Source: Viscum album (taxonomy: Eukaryota > Streptophyta > Magnoliopsida > Santalales > Viscaceae). Taken from it: a stretch of 64,000 nt of DNA. The stretch is from contig OY728136.1 in the NCBI GenBank assembly GCA_963277665.1, positions 1,973,332,576 to 1,973,396,575 of the forward strand, given 5' to 3'. The notes beneath the pieces are model-generated. The model saw only the letters and a list, made by a program, of their open reading frames with translations. It did no database searches and was not told the origin of the DNA. A program made the translations under genes and the position numbers. Positions 14,191 through 25,600 of this stretch are shown piece by piece. Positions within the stretch are counted from its first letter, which is position 1; each line of letters starts with the position of its first letter.

Positions 14191-15442
14191 GGAGAGGAGA
14201 GGCACTCTTGGAAAGTAAAGAAATGTTACTTTATTTGAAAATGATTTTAGGATTCAAAAGGTCCCAAATTGATATAATTAGAGTTTAGGGTGATAAGGGT
14301 TCGAAATACACCCATACAATAGGTTTTGGACATGTGTAGCTCATAGATTTCACATTATCATTTCATTTTATTTAAATCCTTTATTAATGAGGTAATCACT
14401 GCATCATCATGATTTCATAAATAATTTAATAAATTTAATGTCTAAAAATTATAAAAAAATATCATGATGTAGGAAATCCTTTTATCTTTATAATGAATAT
14501 TTATAGTCCAAAAGAGCATTTATGTATACAAAATTAAAAATATTTTACTTAGGTGATACATTCTTTGTCACATTTAACATTCTTTAAAAATAAAAAGATA
14601 AAAAGTCACTTTCTCACAAAAGTGATTCCATGGGGCCCCCAAGTTTGGCACAAGGAATCACATGGTCGTCCATGAGACAACCAGTAGCCTTAGGACACAT
14701 TTTGTGGTATTTTTTTATTATTATGATATCATTTTATTATCCTTAACTACCTGATTACTCATTAATCAAGATAATTAATGATAATTACCATCGTTACTAT
14801 TCATAATGTCCAAAAACAAAAGAGTCTTGATTACATGATTTGGACCTTCTGATTCCAAATATGTAATCCATTTTACCAAATTCCAAAAACATAAATTGAA
14901 ATAATTGTTTTAAAAATAATTCTCGTTGTCAAAACAAATAGCGGGTTTTTTTAACAATATCCATGAAAAGTTTGGCATTAGTTTATGCCCAATTCCAAAG
15001 TGAAAGTAATCCTAATGACCACCATTGGATTAAATGGTAAAAATATATTCTAATTTAACTTTGAAACCAATTCAAAAGGTAATCTAAGCATATAAATAAT
15101 GTATATTAAAAAGTAGTTTTGATGTAAAATACAGTATTTTTCACTATTCATAAAAAATGAACATTGTCAGAAAAATACCAAAAATTCACACAATGTAAAT
15201 TCTAATGTCCCAACAATAAAAAATAAGTTTATTTTGAAAAAAATATATTATAAAATTTTCAAAAGATATATTTAAAAATGGTTTTCCATCAAAAGGCAGT
15301 AAAACAATCCTTTAAAAAAAATTAGGGTATTCCATGCTTAAGATTGGATTTATTTTCATTTTAAGCCTCCAAAACATTGTCTAATTCATTAATAGACATA
15401 GATAAAAATATCTATTATTCGTTACTTACTTGGGATGTTACA

Positions 15443-15447
15443 GTGAA
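15443..15447. repeat. Target site duplication GTGAA (right)
   Basis: An exact copy of the 5 bases at 12,042-12,046. Confidence 0.85.
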
Positions 15448-18146
15448 AAATTGGATTTTTTGTGTGACCTAATGAGATTTCAATGGGATTTTTTAAACTT
15501 TTGAAAGAACTTTTGAATGTGATAAGTTGGTCTTCGAAGAATAGTTTGAATGGGATGAAATGTGTTAGTATTTATGAGTGGGATTTAAAAATGTATTTTG
15601 ATTTTGTAATTAGTTATTTTTTTGAATGTTTTTGAATTTATAGAAACATGTTTTAAATAAGGTTGGATTATTTTTTAAGTAATTGTGTTTTGATGAAATG
15701 TATATTGACGTAAAACCATGTGTTTTTTAAATAGAAATGAAGTGAAATAAAATTGATGTCTGAGGGATGAAAAAGATTTTTTTGAATGATAATTTTTTCC
15801 TAGAAAGGTTTCAAAAGATTTAAAATGGGTTTAATAGTGTGGATAGTGGTTTAAAGAGAATGAGGTGTGGGTTGTTTGTTTTTTTGAAAAATATAGTGGT
15901 TTGTTTGAAACATGGGTGTTCTCATAGGTGACCACATGAATGGGTTATATAATAAAAATTGGATGAGTTCCTTGGTGGCATGTGAACATTAATTTTTGGG
16001 GCACATGGTATACCATTGGAGAATGTGAATCCCACCATCCTTGTTAATTTTCACAAATGATGTTTAAGGAAAACTTGGGCACTTCGATATCGGTGTTTTG
16101 TGGGTATCTTTCATACTTTTGTGGAATGTTATTGTGAGGATTATGGATTTTTAAAATACTTTATTTGAATGATGTATTTGTTTTGTGTAACATAGATATG
16201 TTGGTTTGAAATAATGTTTTATGGTATCTTTTGAGAATTTTTTTGTTATCCTTTGTGGTGGCTTCCCTTGTGGGTTTGGTTTTGGTTTGGAGCATTTTTG
16301 GCTAATGGACCTGTTTAATTAGGTCCTTGGAATTTTTCCTCTTTCACGAGTGTATTCCCTCATAAAGAGTTAATGTGAAACATGTGAGTCCACGGGTAAT
16401 TCTCCGTTGGAAGATCCTCCAGTTGATCAAAGTGAGAACTTTCTTCTTGAGTTTAGGTTTGATTCAACCCCACTTATTTTTGAAATACCAGAATCCTCTC
16501 ATAGTGGGGAAGAGTATGTAGGAGGATTTAAAGGACGTATTATATTCATTTAGTCATTTTGGTTGTCAAAGGTTGTTTTTGACATCCGTTATCTTGAATG
16601 TCTTGCCTGGAAGTGGTGAAAGGAAATCTAGTGGGGAAAATAGGAAGTGGTCAGGGTTGTTCACGTGATGTTGTCCTAAAAAGGTATTTGGATCATTCTT
16701 TGGTTTGTTATTAAGTATAGGTTCTTGTTAGGACACTAATGTGGAAATATGGTTGTATGAAGCCATTATGGACATTTTATATATTTGGGTGTTTTTAAAG
16801 ACTCATTTTAAATTCCTTTTCATTGTAAGGTCTCCAATATTATAGGTTTTAGGTTCAATGGAATTTAGTAGTGTCATGTTCATGCCCAAATGATAATGCG
16901 GATGTTATGGGACCTTTAGAGAGCCCATGTTTTACCCAAATCATGTGTTCAATTATGGGGATTTTGAGATTTTATGTTTCCAGTTTGTTCATATAATTAT
17001 GTGCCCCTCCTTTTAATGTTTTTCATTTGAAATCGAAAGGGATGATGCATGGTCATCTTGTAACTTCATATCCCGATTAAGTTTCTTGTTGAAAAAGGGT
17101 GGGTTGTATGCTATGTTGTGTTCTGTTTATGATATTAGATCATGGTTTGGTTACTCGTGGCACTAGAAGAAGTTTTGATCATGGGTTTCTAGTTTCTGGA
17201 TATGAGGTAGGAGATTGTTCAATCATTAGAGCTCTAACCATTGGACTCGAAGTGAAGCTTGTGTGTGGTTAAGAACCCATGAGGTAGTATGGAACTTTAG
17301 TCAAATGTATGTCTTCTGTTTGGGAAATAGAGAGATTATATGCTTTCTATGTTGTTGTTCTATTATGAACGGTCTCATTAGGTGGAGGGATCATGAAGAA
17401 CCTATTTCTGGTGGGGTATTAGGTTGTGTGGGGTGGTCCCAGGTTATCTCTTTTCAGGCATTCTGTGTCAGTCCATAATAGTTAGTTAAGATAGTTGGTA
17501 TTTTTTGTGGTGAAACCCACCATGGGTCTCACTGTAATTCCACTGAAATGATTTTATTTCGTCTATCCCTTACTGTGGGGAGTCTGTTCGGGCCTCCCCC
17601 TATTGGTGTTCTGGATCGGTAGCATGGAATAAGTTGTTTCTTATAGTGGGGAGTCCACTTGGGCCTCCCCATGTCAATAATTTGGTTTTGTTCTGGGTGA
17701 TTGGATTGGTGGTGGGTGGTATCTTTCGAGGCCATCTAATCCCAAGATCTTCTCAAGAGTAAAAATTGGGATTACAACATGCCCAACGTTTTCAATAAAT
17801 TAAGATTATGGGATTGTCTATCAGTTATGGCTTGATTTTTTTTGTTGTTTCGGGCAATTGGTTCAGATTCCTTATGGTAAGGTATGTGGGGTTTTGACTT
17901 TTGTGGTTATATTGTGCATTGTGGGAATATCTTCTAATTTTAATGATCAATTGGTGGTGTTTTCACTTTTGGGGGTGGGTGGAACACAACAAGAAATCCA
18001 TTTCGGTCTTCTTAGATTAATTTTTACGCCCCTTCCCCTGTTGGTAGTGTTTTAATCTCATCTTGCTCGTCTTATGTTGGGGATCTCATTGAACTATGAA
18101 GGATCATAAGTTTTTGTCTTCTGTCTAGAAGTTTTTGTATATTTAT
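15448..18146. other. Unassigned G/T-rich region between copies A and B
   Basis: Likely the interior of the element bounded by copies A and B, but no gag, protease, RT or integrase motif could be read. The longest codon run I followed (about 16,390-16,550, about 50 residues, acidic) matches nothing I know. The plus strand is strongly G/T-biased, as are copies A and B, which fits one transcribed retroelement strand. No host gene is supported. Confidence 0.45.
17577..17670. repeat. Pair of GGGGAG/CTCCCC hairpins
   Basis: Two near-identical 23-base inverted repeats, 17,577-17,599 and 17,648-17,670. Each has a perfect 6-bp GGGGAG/CTCCCC stem and an 11-base loop ending GGGC. The function is unknown. 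Confidence 0.7.
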
Positions 18147-18158
18147 AGGGAGAGGAAA
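18147..18158 (+). other. Candidate polypurine tract before copy B
   Basis: AGGGAGAGGAAA lies about 12 bases before copy B begins. A purine run directly upstream of a repeat is what primes plus-strand synthesis next to a 3' LTR, so it supports reading copy B as an LTR. Confidence 0.5.
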
Positions 18159-18170
18159 TCATTATTGTTG

Positions 18171-21100
18171 TGATAATTATTACACCTAACCCCAGTAATG
18201 ATTTAATTTAATTAATTTATTGGAATTGGATGGTTTTTTGGGGGTTTGAGCTGAATCTTGGTTGGAATTTTTGTGTTTTTATTGAATAATTTTTATTTTT
18301 AACATGGCAGCTTCTAATGCATGGGTAGATCATAGTTTGGAAATTAGGTAGCTTCACTCAGGTCATCTTCTAGCATGCCATGTATTCAAGAAAAGGACGA
18401 AATTAAATGGAAAATAAAATATTGTTAAAATGAAAATAAAATAAAATAAGAAAAGAAATAGAAAAAAATGAAATTCAAAAAATAATTTTAATAAAATTAC
18501 TATTATTATTATTTGAGAATATTATTATTATTATAAGTGTTATAATATTATTTTTATTAATCTTATTATTATAAATATCATTATTGTTGTTGTTATTATT
18601 ATAAAATTATGGTTATTATAATTATTATAATTATTGTTGTTATTATTTATTTATTGTTATTTTCATTATTAGTTTTTTTAGGGTTTGGCTTCTCCCCCCC
18701 CCCCCATTCACCCCATTGCTCACCATCCCCTACCCCTCCCCGTATTCCCATCATGCCCCTCATGTTCCACCAACCTGATGTGCAACGCCCCTACCTGACC
18801 TCCCTCCCAACGAACCTCTGACTCCCTACTCATCTCGAATTGACATACCACCTTAGTCTATCTGGTAAACCACCCTTGCATGATCTTCTTCCATCCTCCC
18901 TCATAATAGCATGGTGCACCAAACCTACCATCCTCCCTTCTATAGTGACTGAAAACCCTCTGGCCTCCCCATTGGTGGTTGTACCCTCACCGAAGTCCTC
19001 CTCTTCTGATGGCTCCCCCTCCATTAGTTTCTTCATCCTCATAGATTGGGGATTCCTTTTTCAGTGAATAGGGATTAATTTTATTCGTTCCTTCTTTAGT
19101 ATTTCAGTTTAATCATTGTGATTATGGTTGATTTTGGTCTTTTAGTGGTGTGATTGATGTGAGAATGGGATTCACATAGTTTGTATCATGTTCTTCACAT
19201 GAGGTAGGTTATTCTATGCATCGAAAGTATTTGAATAGTTAATTATACATTTTTGTTTAATTTGGAATCATTTATGAAATATATGGGTGGTGAATGAGAG
19301 GTATTTGATGAATATTTTCTTGTATTTTAATTGAAAAATGGATTTTTACATGTGAAATTGGGTATGTTTTTAGTTTAAACCCACATTGTGTATCATGAAA
19401 TGTTTTTGGATTCAAATGATCGATGAAATTAAATTGGTGATTTTTTTCAGTATATAAATGATACGAATTTCATTTTGAAAATTATTTTATGTGTCTTGTA
19501 TTTTAAAGGGAACAATTGGATTGTATTTTTGCAGTAAATTCTTGTTGCGCATCTTATAATTGTTTTATCAAGTGTTAATTGAATTATAAAATTGTATGAG
19601 TGGTGTGAATCATGTCTTTATATGGTTTTATTGTGAATTGGTTTTAATGTTGATTTTCCCATTTGAAAATAGATGTTAATTGTGGAAACATGTTTTTATC
19701 TAATTTTATGGGTTTATAATTAATTTAATTAGTTTGTCAAATTATATAAGTGGTGAAAAAGTGGTTTTGATGAGATTTGATAGGCAATTGATTTTAGAAT
19801 GGACTTTATATATGGAATTAGTGTATCATTGGTGTATATCTATGTTTTTCCATTTTTAAAATTTTTATTAATTGAGGAAAAAATTTATTATATTTTTTTA
19901 TGATAGGAATAATGATTGAAAAGAGTTCTGGTGTGAATTTGGGTTTAAAGAGAAGATTTTGGGTGTATATTGGGTGTAATACCTTATAAGGATTCTTGTT
20001 AAGATTTTTTCATCACTAGTTTAAATGAGTTATTGAATCATTGAGGTAGTGTGTATCAGGTATTGAAATGGATTTTGATAGGAGTTAGGTTTCAAAGAAA
20101 TGATTCAGGTTTGAAAATGGTGACTTTAGTGTGTGTAGAAATTTTTTTCTCTTGAATAATTTGTAAGTGATATATTATGAGAAATTGTAACTCGAATGTG
20201 GACTAAGGTAATCCTAGGTAACTAGGTTGGAAGATTAGGACTAGTGTTCTAGTCATTCCTGGTAGATTCAGCCTGGTATCACTGAGCAGGATTGACAACT
20301 ACAACACTAACCAAATATAGGGATGATTATTGGAGACCATTAGGGTAATAGGGATGTCCCCTACAAGTGGCGCATGCACAAGAACACAAGTTGTCATGGT
20401 TTTCATACCACTATTAACCAAGACATGAGGTTATAGGTTCCCATTACTTCCTAGTACCTATGGGTCCCCTCCCATGTTTTGTGATATTTGGCTATTTTTC
20501 TATCACTATCGGCATACATTTGAAAATTTGGGTTACTCAAACTGAAAAGGTTATTTGATTTAAAGTTTCATTCTATGAAACTGTTTTCCATTTAATAATT
20601 CGTTCTTTGAAAAAAATTTCCCATTAATTTTTCATTCATATTATTTATTTTACTTTGATGTTATTTTCTATAAAATTGTTCAATATTTTACATTCATTTA
20701 TTAAACATGCAAGTTTATTTATCTTATAATGTTTAGAGTAGGGAATCATTTTTGTGTGGCATTTGACTATGATTTAGATCACAGCCTAAAAACACCCTTG
20801 GGTGTATATAGGTTACGATCTATGTGTCTTCCAGATAAAGATCGGATACGTCATGTTGGTGGTTCGAGTTACTACTGGTATCTCCTAGTAGATCCTATTG
20901 ATAGTGGCTTAAGTATGTCCTCCTTTTTTTACACTGTTTTTTGGGGTGATGTCCCATTTCTCCCCTTTTTTTAATTCGTCATTTTTGGTTTGTTTTAGTT
21001 TATAAACAATTTTTTTAATGGTGTGGTAAGTTGAATTTTTTGGATCATGATTTTAAGTTTTTTTCATTTTAATACAATGAATTTGGGTAAATCATTCACT

Positions 21101-21214
21101 CTTGTTTTATTTGCACTCTGGAACTTGTTCCAGCCCATGGGGATCAAGAATGCCCTTACGGCCATTCCACAATCTGGGTTGGGCACTGAGTTATTTGGAG
21201 ACCCAATTTATTTC
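18171..21214 (+). mobile_element. Long LTR-like repeat, copy B
   Basis: Second copy of the 6.9-11.55 kb repeat, with the same order of blocks but without the copia LTR. It includes a TTA-rich tract (18,480-18,660), a run of 12 Cs at 18,694-18,705, the 'gaggtaggt' block near 19,202, the block with 'ctggtatcact' near 20,275, and the end block 'gggttgggcactgag' near 21,175. Similarity stops at about 21,214, where integrase-like sequence begins, so the 3' end may be truncated. The short ORFs inside are shadows. Copies A and B are too diverged for a recent insertion. Confidence 0.7.
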
Positions 21215-21339
21215 AAAGAAATATAGCAGGATCATAGATATAAGAATTTCTTGAGCCTCCTTGAAGTGATATTCCACAATATTAATTAATACCCAAGAAG
21301 TTCTATTTTCACTACATTGAATATTCCCTCTAAAATCCT

Positions 21340-22204
21340 AGTTATGGAAAAAGAGATTTAGATGTATGGTTTGAATTTCATGGTGATGTGGGTATCAATA
21401 TATGGTTCTGATCAACTAATAAGTTTTCTTCTGTAATATTGATGGAATTTTATAAATTTAATGATAGATTTTGGTTCCAATGGGAATGAGTGTGAGTTGA
21501 TTCTAGATTCACATTCCCAGAGATGGGATATACACTCATAGATTACCAGATATGTACCAAGATATCTGGTGCTATTATTATTTTCCAATGATATAGAAGG
21601 ACATCATGGTATATCTCAGAATGTTTTGTCTGTTAGAATTTGAAGGTAGAGCCATAGTGATTCACAATACATCATCAACAACTGATAAATCTTGATTAGA
21701 AGTTGGATGGTTTCATGATAGACATTATAATGGGATTTTTGACATCACCTAATGATCAAGATATAGTATGGGAAATTATGGATTGTTTTATGAATGTTTC
21801 ATACTTCCTTCCATAGAAAATGCTCATTATAATTAAGCGATGAGAATGGTGTATATTTTATATGTAGTAATGCTTTATTATGTTTTGAATAGTATCATAT
21901 TATAACAGTATACCTGAATCTTGTCATGCTTATATGAATGAAATTCTATCCTCATACTATTGCATTGTCATATTATACCATCCATGTAACTGGGGATATA
22001 TTGTGGAATAATATCATTTATTTTTTTGGATTAATATTTTCTTTTGTGGTTTTCAATGAAAATATTTATAAAGCATTTATTCAGATAGAAACCATTAAGG
22101 CCCCGTATGGAAGGCTATGTAGACTGCCTATATGTTTAATAGAGGAGGCAGAATCAAATATTATTATTTCTGGTCTTATTTGGTACATTCTAGAGAATAT
22201 TTGA
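21340..22204 (+). pseudogene. Ty3/gypsy integrase core relic
   Basis: This relic of the DDE integrase domain can be followed in broken frames. VMWVSIYGSDQLISFLL (near 21,390) resembles the IWVIVDRLTKSAHFL block. DSRFTF (near 21,505) resembles the block containing the second catalytic Asp. FVVFNENIYKAFIQIETIK then APYGRLCRLPICLIEEAES (about 22,040-22,155) matches the segment after the catalytic Glu. The last part lies in the open frame 21,938-22,204; the rest is riddled with stops. No chromodomain or LTR follows in order. Confidence 0.65.
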
Positions 22205-22549
22205 AAGATTTATATGTTTTATGAGATCACTAATAGTATGTTGTGATTGTACGAAAACTAGATATGAAATAATATTGGTATTTAGATGAGCGATATATTA
22301 TTTCTGTGAGTATTACCTAGGTTGGTACATATAAGGATTCATAGGTAGGGAAATATGGAACCAAAATTCACAGGACCATTTTTTTTGCTGGTATAATTGG
22401 TATAATAGAATAAAAATTATTACTTCCCCAAATATATATTTCAATTAATGTTGTGTTCTATGAATCTCATCTTTATAAATACCTTTATAATCATTCCCAT
22501 GAGATCAAGATCAACATTATCGACAAATATTTGGATGATTCATTTATGG

Positions 22550-22689
22550 AATTACCCATTTTTATAGAGGAAAAAGTGAAAAGATCCTTTAATGGAATAT
22601 ATTACCTATGGTACATGTGTTGTGGACACCTAGGTGCATACAAGAGAATATGTGGGAGTATGAAAAAAATATTTTGGTATCATGGCTAG
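22550..22689 (+). pseudogene. Possible gypsy integrase N-terminal (zinc-binding) relic
   Basis: The end of a 78-codon frame reads CCGHLGAYKRICGSMKK and then IFWYHG. This resembles the integrase HHCC region, where H.G..K leads to a YWWPGM-like end. The usual order is HHCC before the core, but here it lies after the core relic, so it comes from a second element or a rearrangement. The match is short and uncertain. Confidence 0.4.
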
Positions 22690-25600
22690 ATATTCTAATC
22701 CTTAAAGAAAGGAGAGGAATCTCATGGATGACAATCCATGAACTCAACATACTCACCAGATTCCCACATTAGCTGGAAGCAATCCAATTGAGCCTCTGTA
22801 GACCTACCTCTAACAGGACTATAGATGTAAACTAGAACCAATAAGTCATAAACACATATGGGAAGATGTATCCTATAAAATTCTATGATATAATACATCA
22901 TTAACAAAAAATTATATCAAAAAATAATAGGAAATATTTAAAATACACTAAACTATTCACAATATATGTGCAAGATATAAAATGTAAGTTGAAACTCTAC
23001 CAAGGAAACCCCTAAATTGTAAATACAAATGTAATAGATAGAAGTAAAAAAGAAAAAATAACTCTTGGAATAACAAGACACATTCCCAATATATGATATC
23101 TCTTCAATACACTTGAAATAATTATCTCCCACAACAAAACAAAATCATATAAAATTTATCATCTCCAATGGATTCACCTTTACCACTCTCAAGTAAATAT
23201 TTTAAACATATTAATAGAAAAAATATGCGTGGGCATAAATCTTATGCATGGGTGAGTATACCTATTCCATGTAGTACTTATTGAAAACATAATATAATGA
23301 TATAATTAAATTTCAACTAAAAATTCATTTCCAAATGAATCATTAATTTTTCAATTAAGAAAATAGATATGATCTTAAATATATAATTTCTTGCGAAAAT
23401 AATAATTTCAAAAGATCATATTTACATTACAAGAAGGATATTATATTGTAACTATCAATATTTTTAGATAACAATGATCTCACAAAACCAAAATTCATCA
23501 TCCCATATATATGTCAAATATTTTGAGGAAATGAATATACCATTCATATGAATGGACTAATAGTCATAATTTCATGTTGCTTCATCAACGAATACTATAA
23601 CACCATGTTATTTTAGAATATATTTCTCTATAATAAATTACATGTGTTTGATATCATGTGATGTAAACAACACAGAATATATGTGAATAAAAATTAAAAA
23701 AATATATATATATAATTAAAATATTAACTAGGTAGTTGAATGAAATTTACAAAATAAAAGACTTTTAAACATTGAACAAATTAAATTAAAAGATAACAAC
23801 TGATTCTAAAGACTCTATTTTAAATTATTTTGTTGAATTTTTAATTTATGTTAAAATTAATACATTTGGGGAATGATATAGATAATCATACTGAAAATTT
23901 TAATTTATAAATAATTAAATAAATTAATATCATATATGGAATTATTTTTTAAAGATAAATAATACTACAATAATAACTCTTGGATAAGATGAAATGTTTT
24001 ATTTGTAGAAAATGTTTTATTTTATATGTTTTTATTAAAAAAAATCCACTTTCAATAGTATTAAACATTTGGGAAAACATTTTTTATAACATTAAAAAAT
24101 TTAATAGTCATTCGTAACTTGATTATCAAATGGTTATAAATAATCATAGATTCAATTGAAAGTAAAAAATGAGTTATTTTTCATAAAACATGTTTTTATG
24201 TGACTACTGTGTTTTTATCATAATAAATTAATTTATTCACTATAGAAAAATGAATTTTATAAATTATATTTGTAATATATTTTATCAATAAAATATTATT
24301 CAAATAATGGATTTTATTCTATAAGTTTTGATAATTAAATCATTTACATGCTTAAATATACGTTAATTATAAAAATGGATTTTACATATTTTTTGACAGA
24401 TATAAGAATTTGATTCAACCAAAAATATAAACTAAATTAACAAAAAATTGGTTATTTATTTGGAATAATCATAATAATTATTTGTTAATAAGGTTATCTA
24501 AATTTTTATTAAAGAAATTAATTTTCATGGAAAATATTTTTCTCAATGTTAAGAGTTCAAAGTGTTTTGGTAGCCTAAGAGATATGGCCACATGTATCAA
24601 TAACAGATGAACCAAATTGACTAGAAGATTATATTCTAATTTTATCTTAAAATATAATTTAAAATTATCAATGTTTCTTCCACTTTTCCATAAAATGACT
24701 ATATTAGTTTACATTTTTTGTTATTTACAATGGTGATACTCCTCTCACATTTACTAGGGAACCTCTTCTTCTAGTATTTATACACACATTATGAACAACA
24801 TATCAATGAATATATAACCATATAAATTTTAAAATATCCTACTCACATCCTTTAGGTTTTGTTCTCTTCACAACACTAACCTATAAAGTCTTATGGTGTA
24901 AGCCAAAATAGGATATGCAAAGAAGAAATAATTGTTTTAACTGACTTCTTTTTGTGTTATTTCTTCTTCCACCTTAGCCAAATATTTTATAACCAAGTCA
25001 ACATAAAATAATAGTGATCATTATTAGATCTTGATGTAATCATTGTTATGTAAAAAATGTAATTTACATCATTTCAATTCAATGAAAAATTAAAAATGAT
25101 GCTCATGTGTATGTGTGGACTACAACCTCCATAAATGAATTCTTTGTCACCATATATCTTGAATAGTTATATAGATGTGTTTATTGAATATTTTTGATAT
25201 AATTATTATTATATAATTTAAAATTATTACTTACCTTCCTTTCTATTTATCCATTGAAAAAATCAAAACATCACCCATGTGTACATTTTGTCTACAACCT
25301 CCACGAAATGATGTAAATTACTTTTCCCCACTTCCTTAAGTGAATGGTTCTAAATGTTTTTATAAGGAATAAATTTTATTTTTATCTCATTTTTACTATT
25401 ATAAAATCTTGAATATGGTATAAGGACTAGAATCACTGAACTGAAATGTGTGTGGAAAACAAAATAGTTGACACTGAATTATTGGTTTTATTCTTGAATT
25501 ATTAAAAAATAAGTAATTGAAACATTTATGGGAATGATATATAGTAATATTGGTATAAATAAATTTCATATATAGATTAATAATATGTTTAAAATTATTA

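Larger units (their letters stand above)
12047..15442 (-). mobile_element. Solo LTR of the Tekay-type gypsy family
   Basis: Read on the minus strand, it begins TGTAACATCCC at 15,442 and ends CCTTATA at 12,047; the usual end would be TTACA. It aligns with the LTRs of the 31.6-42.2 kb element. Shared parts include the promoter region, the hairpin block 'gcatgaacgctac' near 13,455, and the late block 'ccaatgcattgg' near 12,610. There is no internal region or partner LTR, and a perfect 5-bp duplication flanks it, so it arose by recombination between two LTRs of a full element. At 3.4 kb it is shorter than the 4.2-kb LTRs and clearly older or from a diverged subfamily. Small ORFs inside it are not genes. 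Confidence 0.9.

Noticed and set aside
13915..14288. Overlapping ORFs of 72-96 codons on both strands
   Set aside because: They lie in the promoter and leader region of the solo LTR, where GC is locally higher; no domain or homology pattern was seen.
22704..22740. Purine tract plus palindrome as the border of another LTR
   Set aside because: No LTR-like sequence with a second copy or characteristic start could be aligned downstream.
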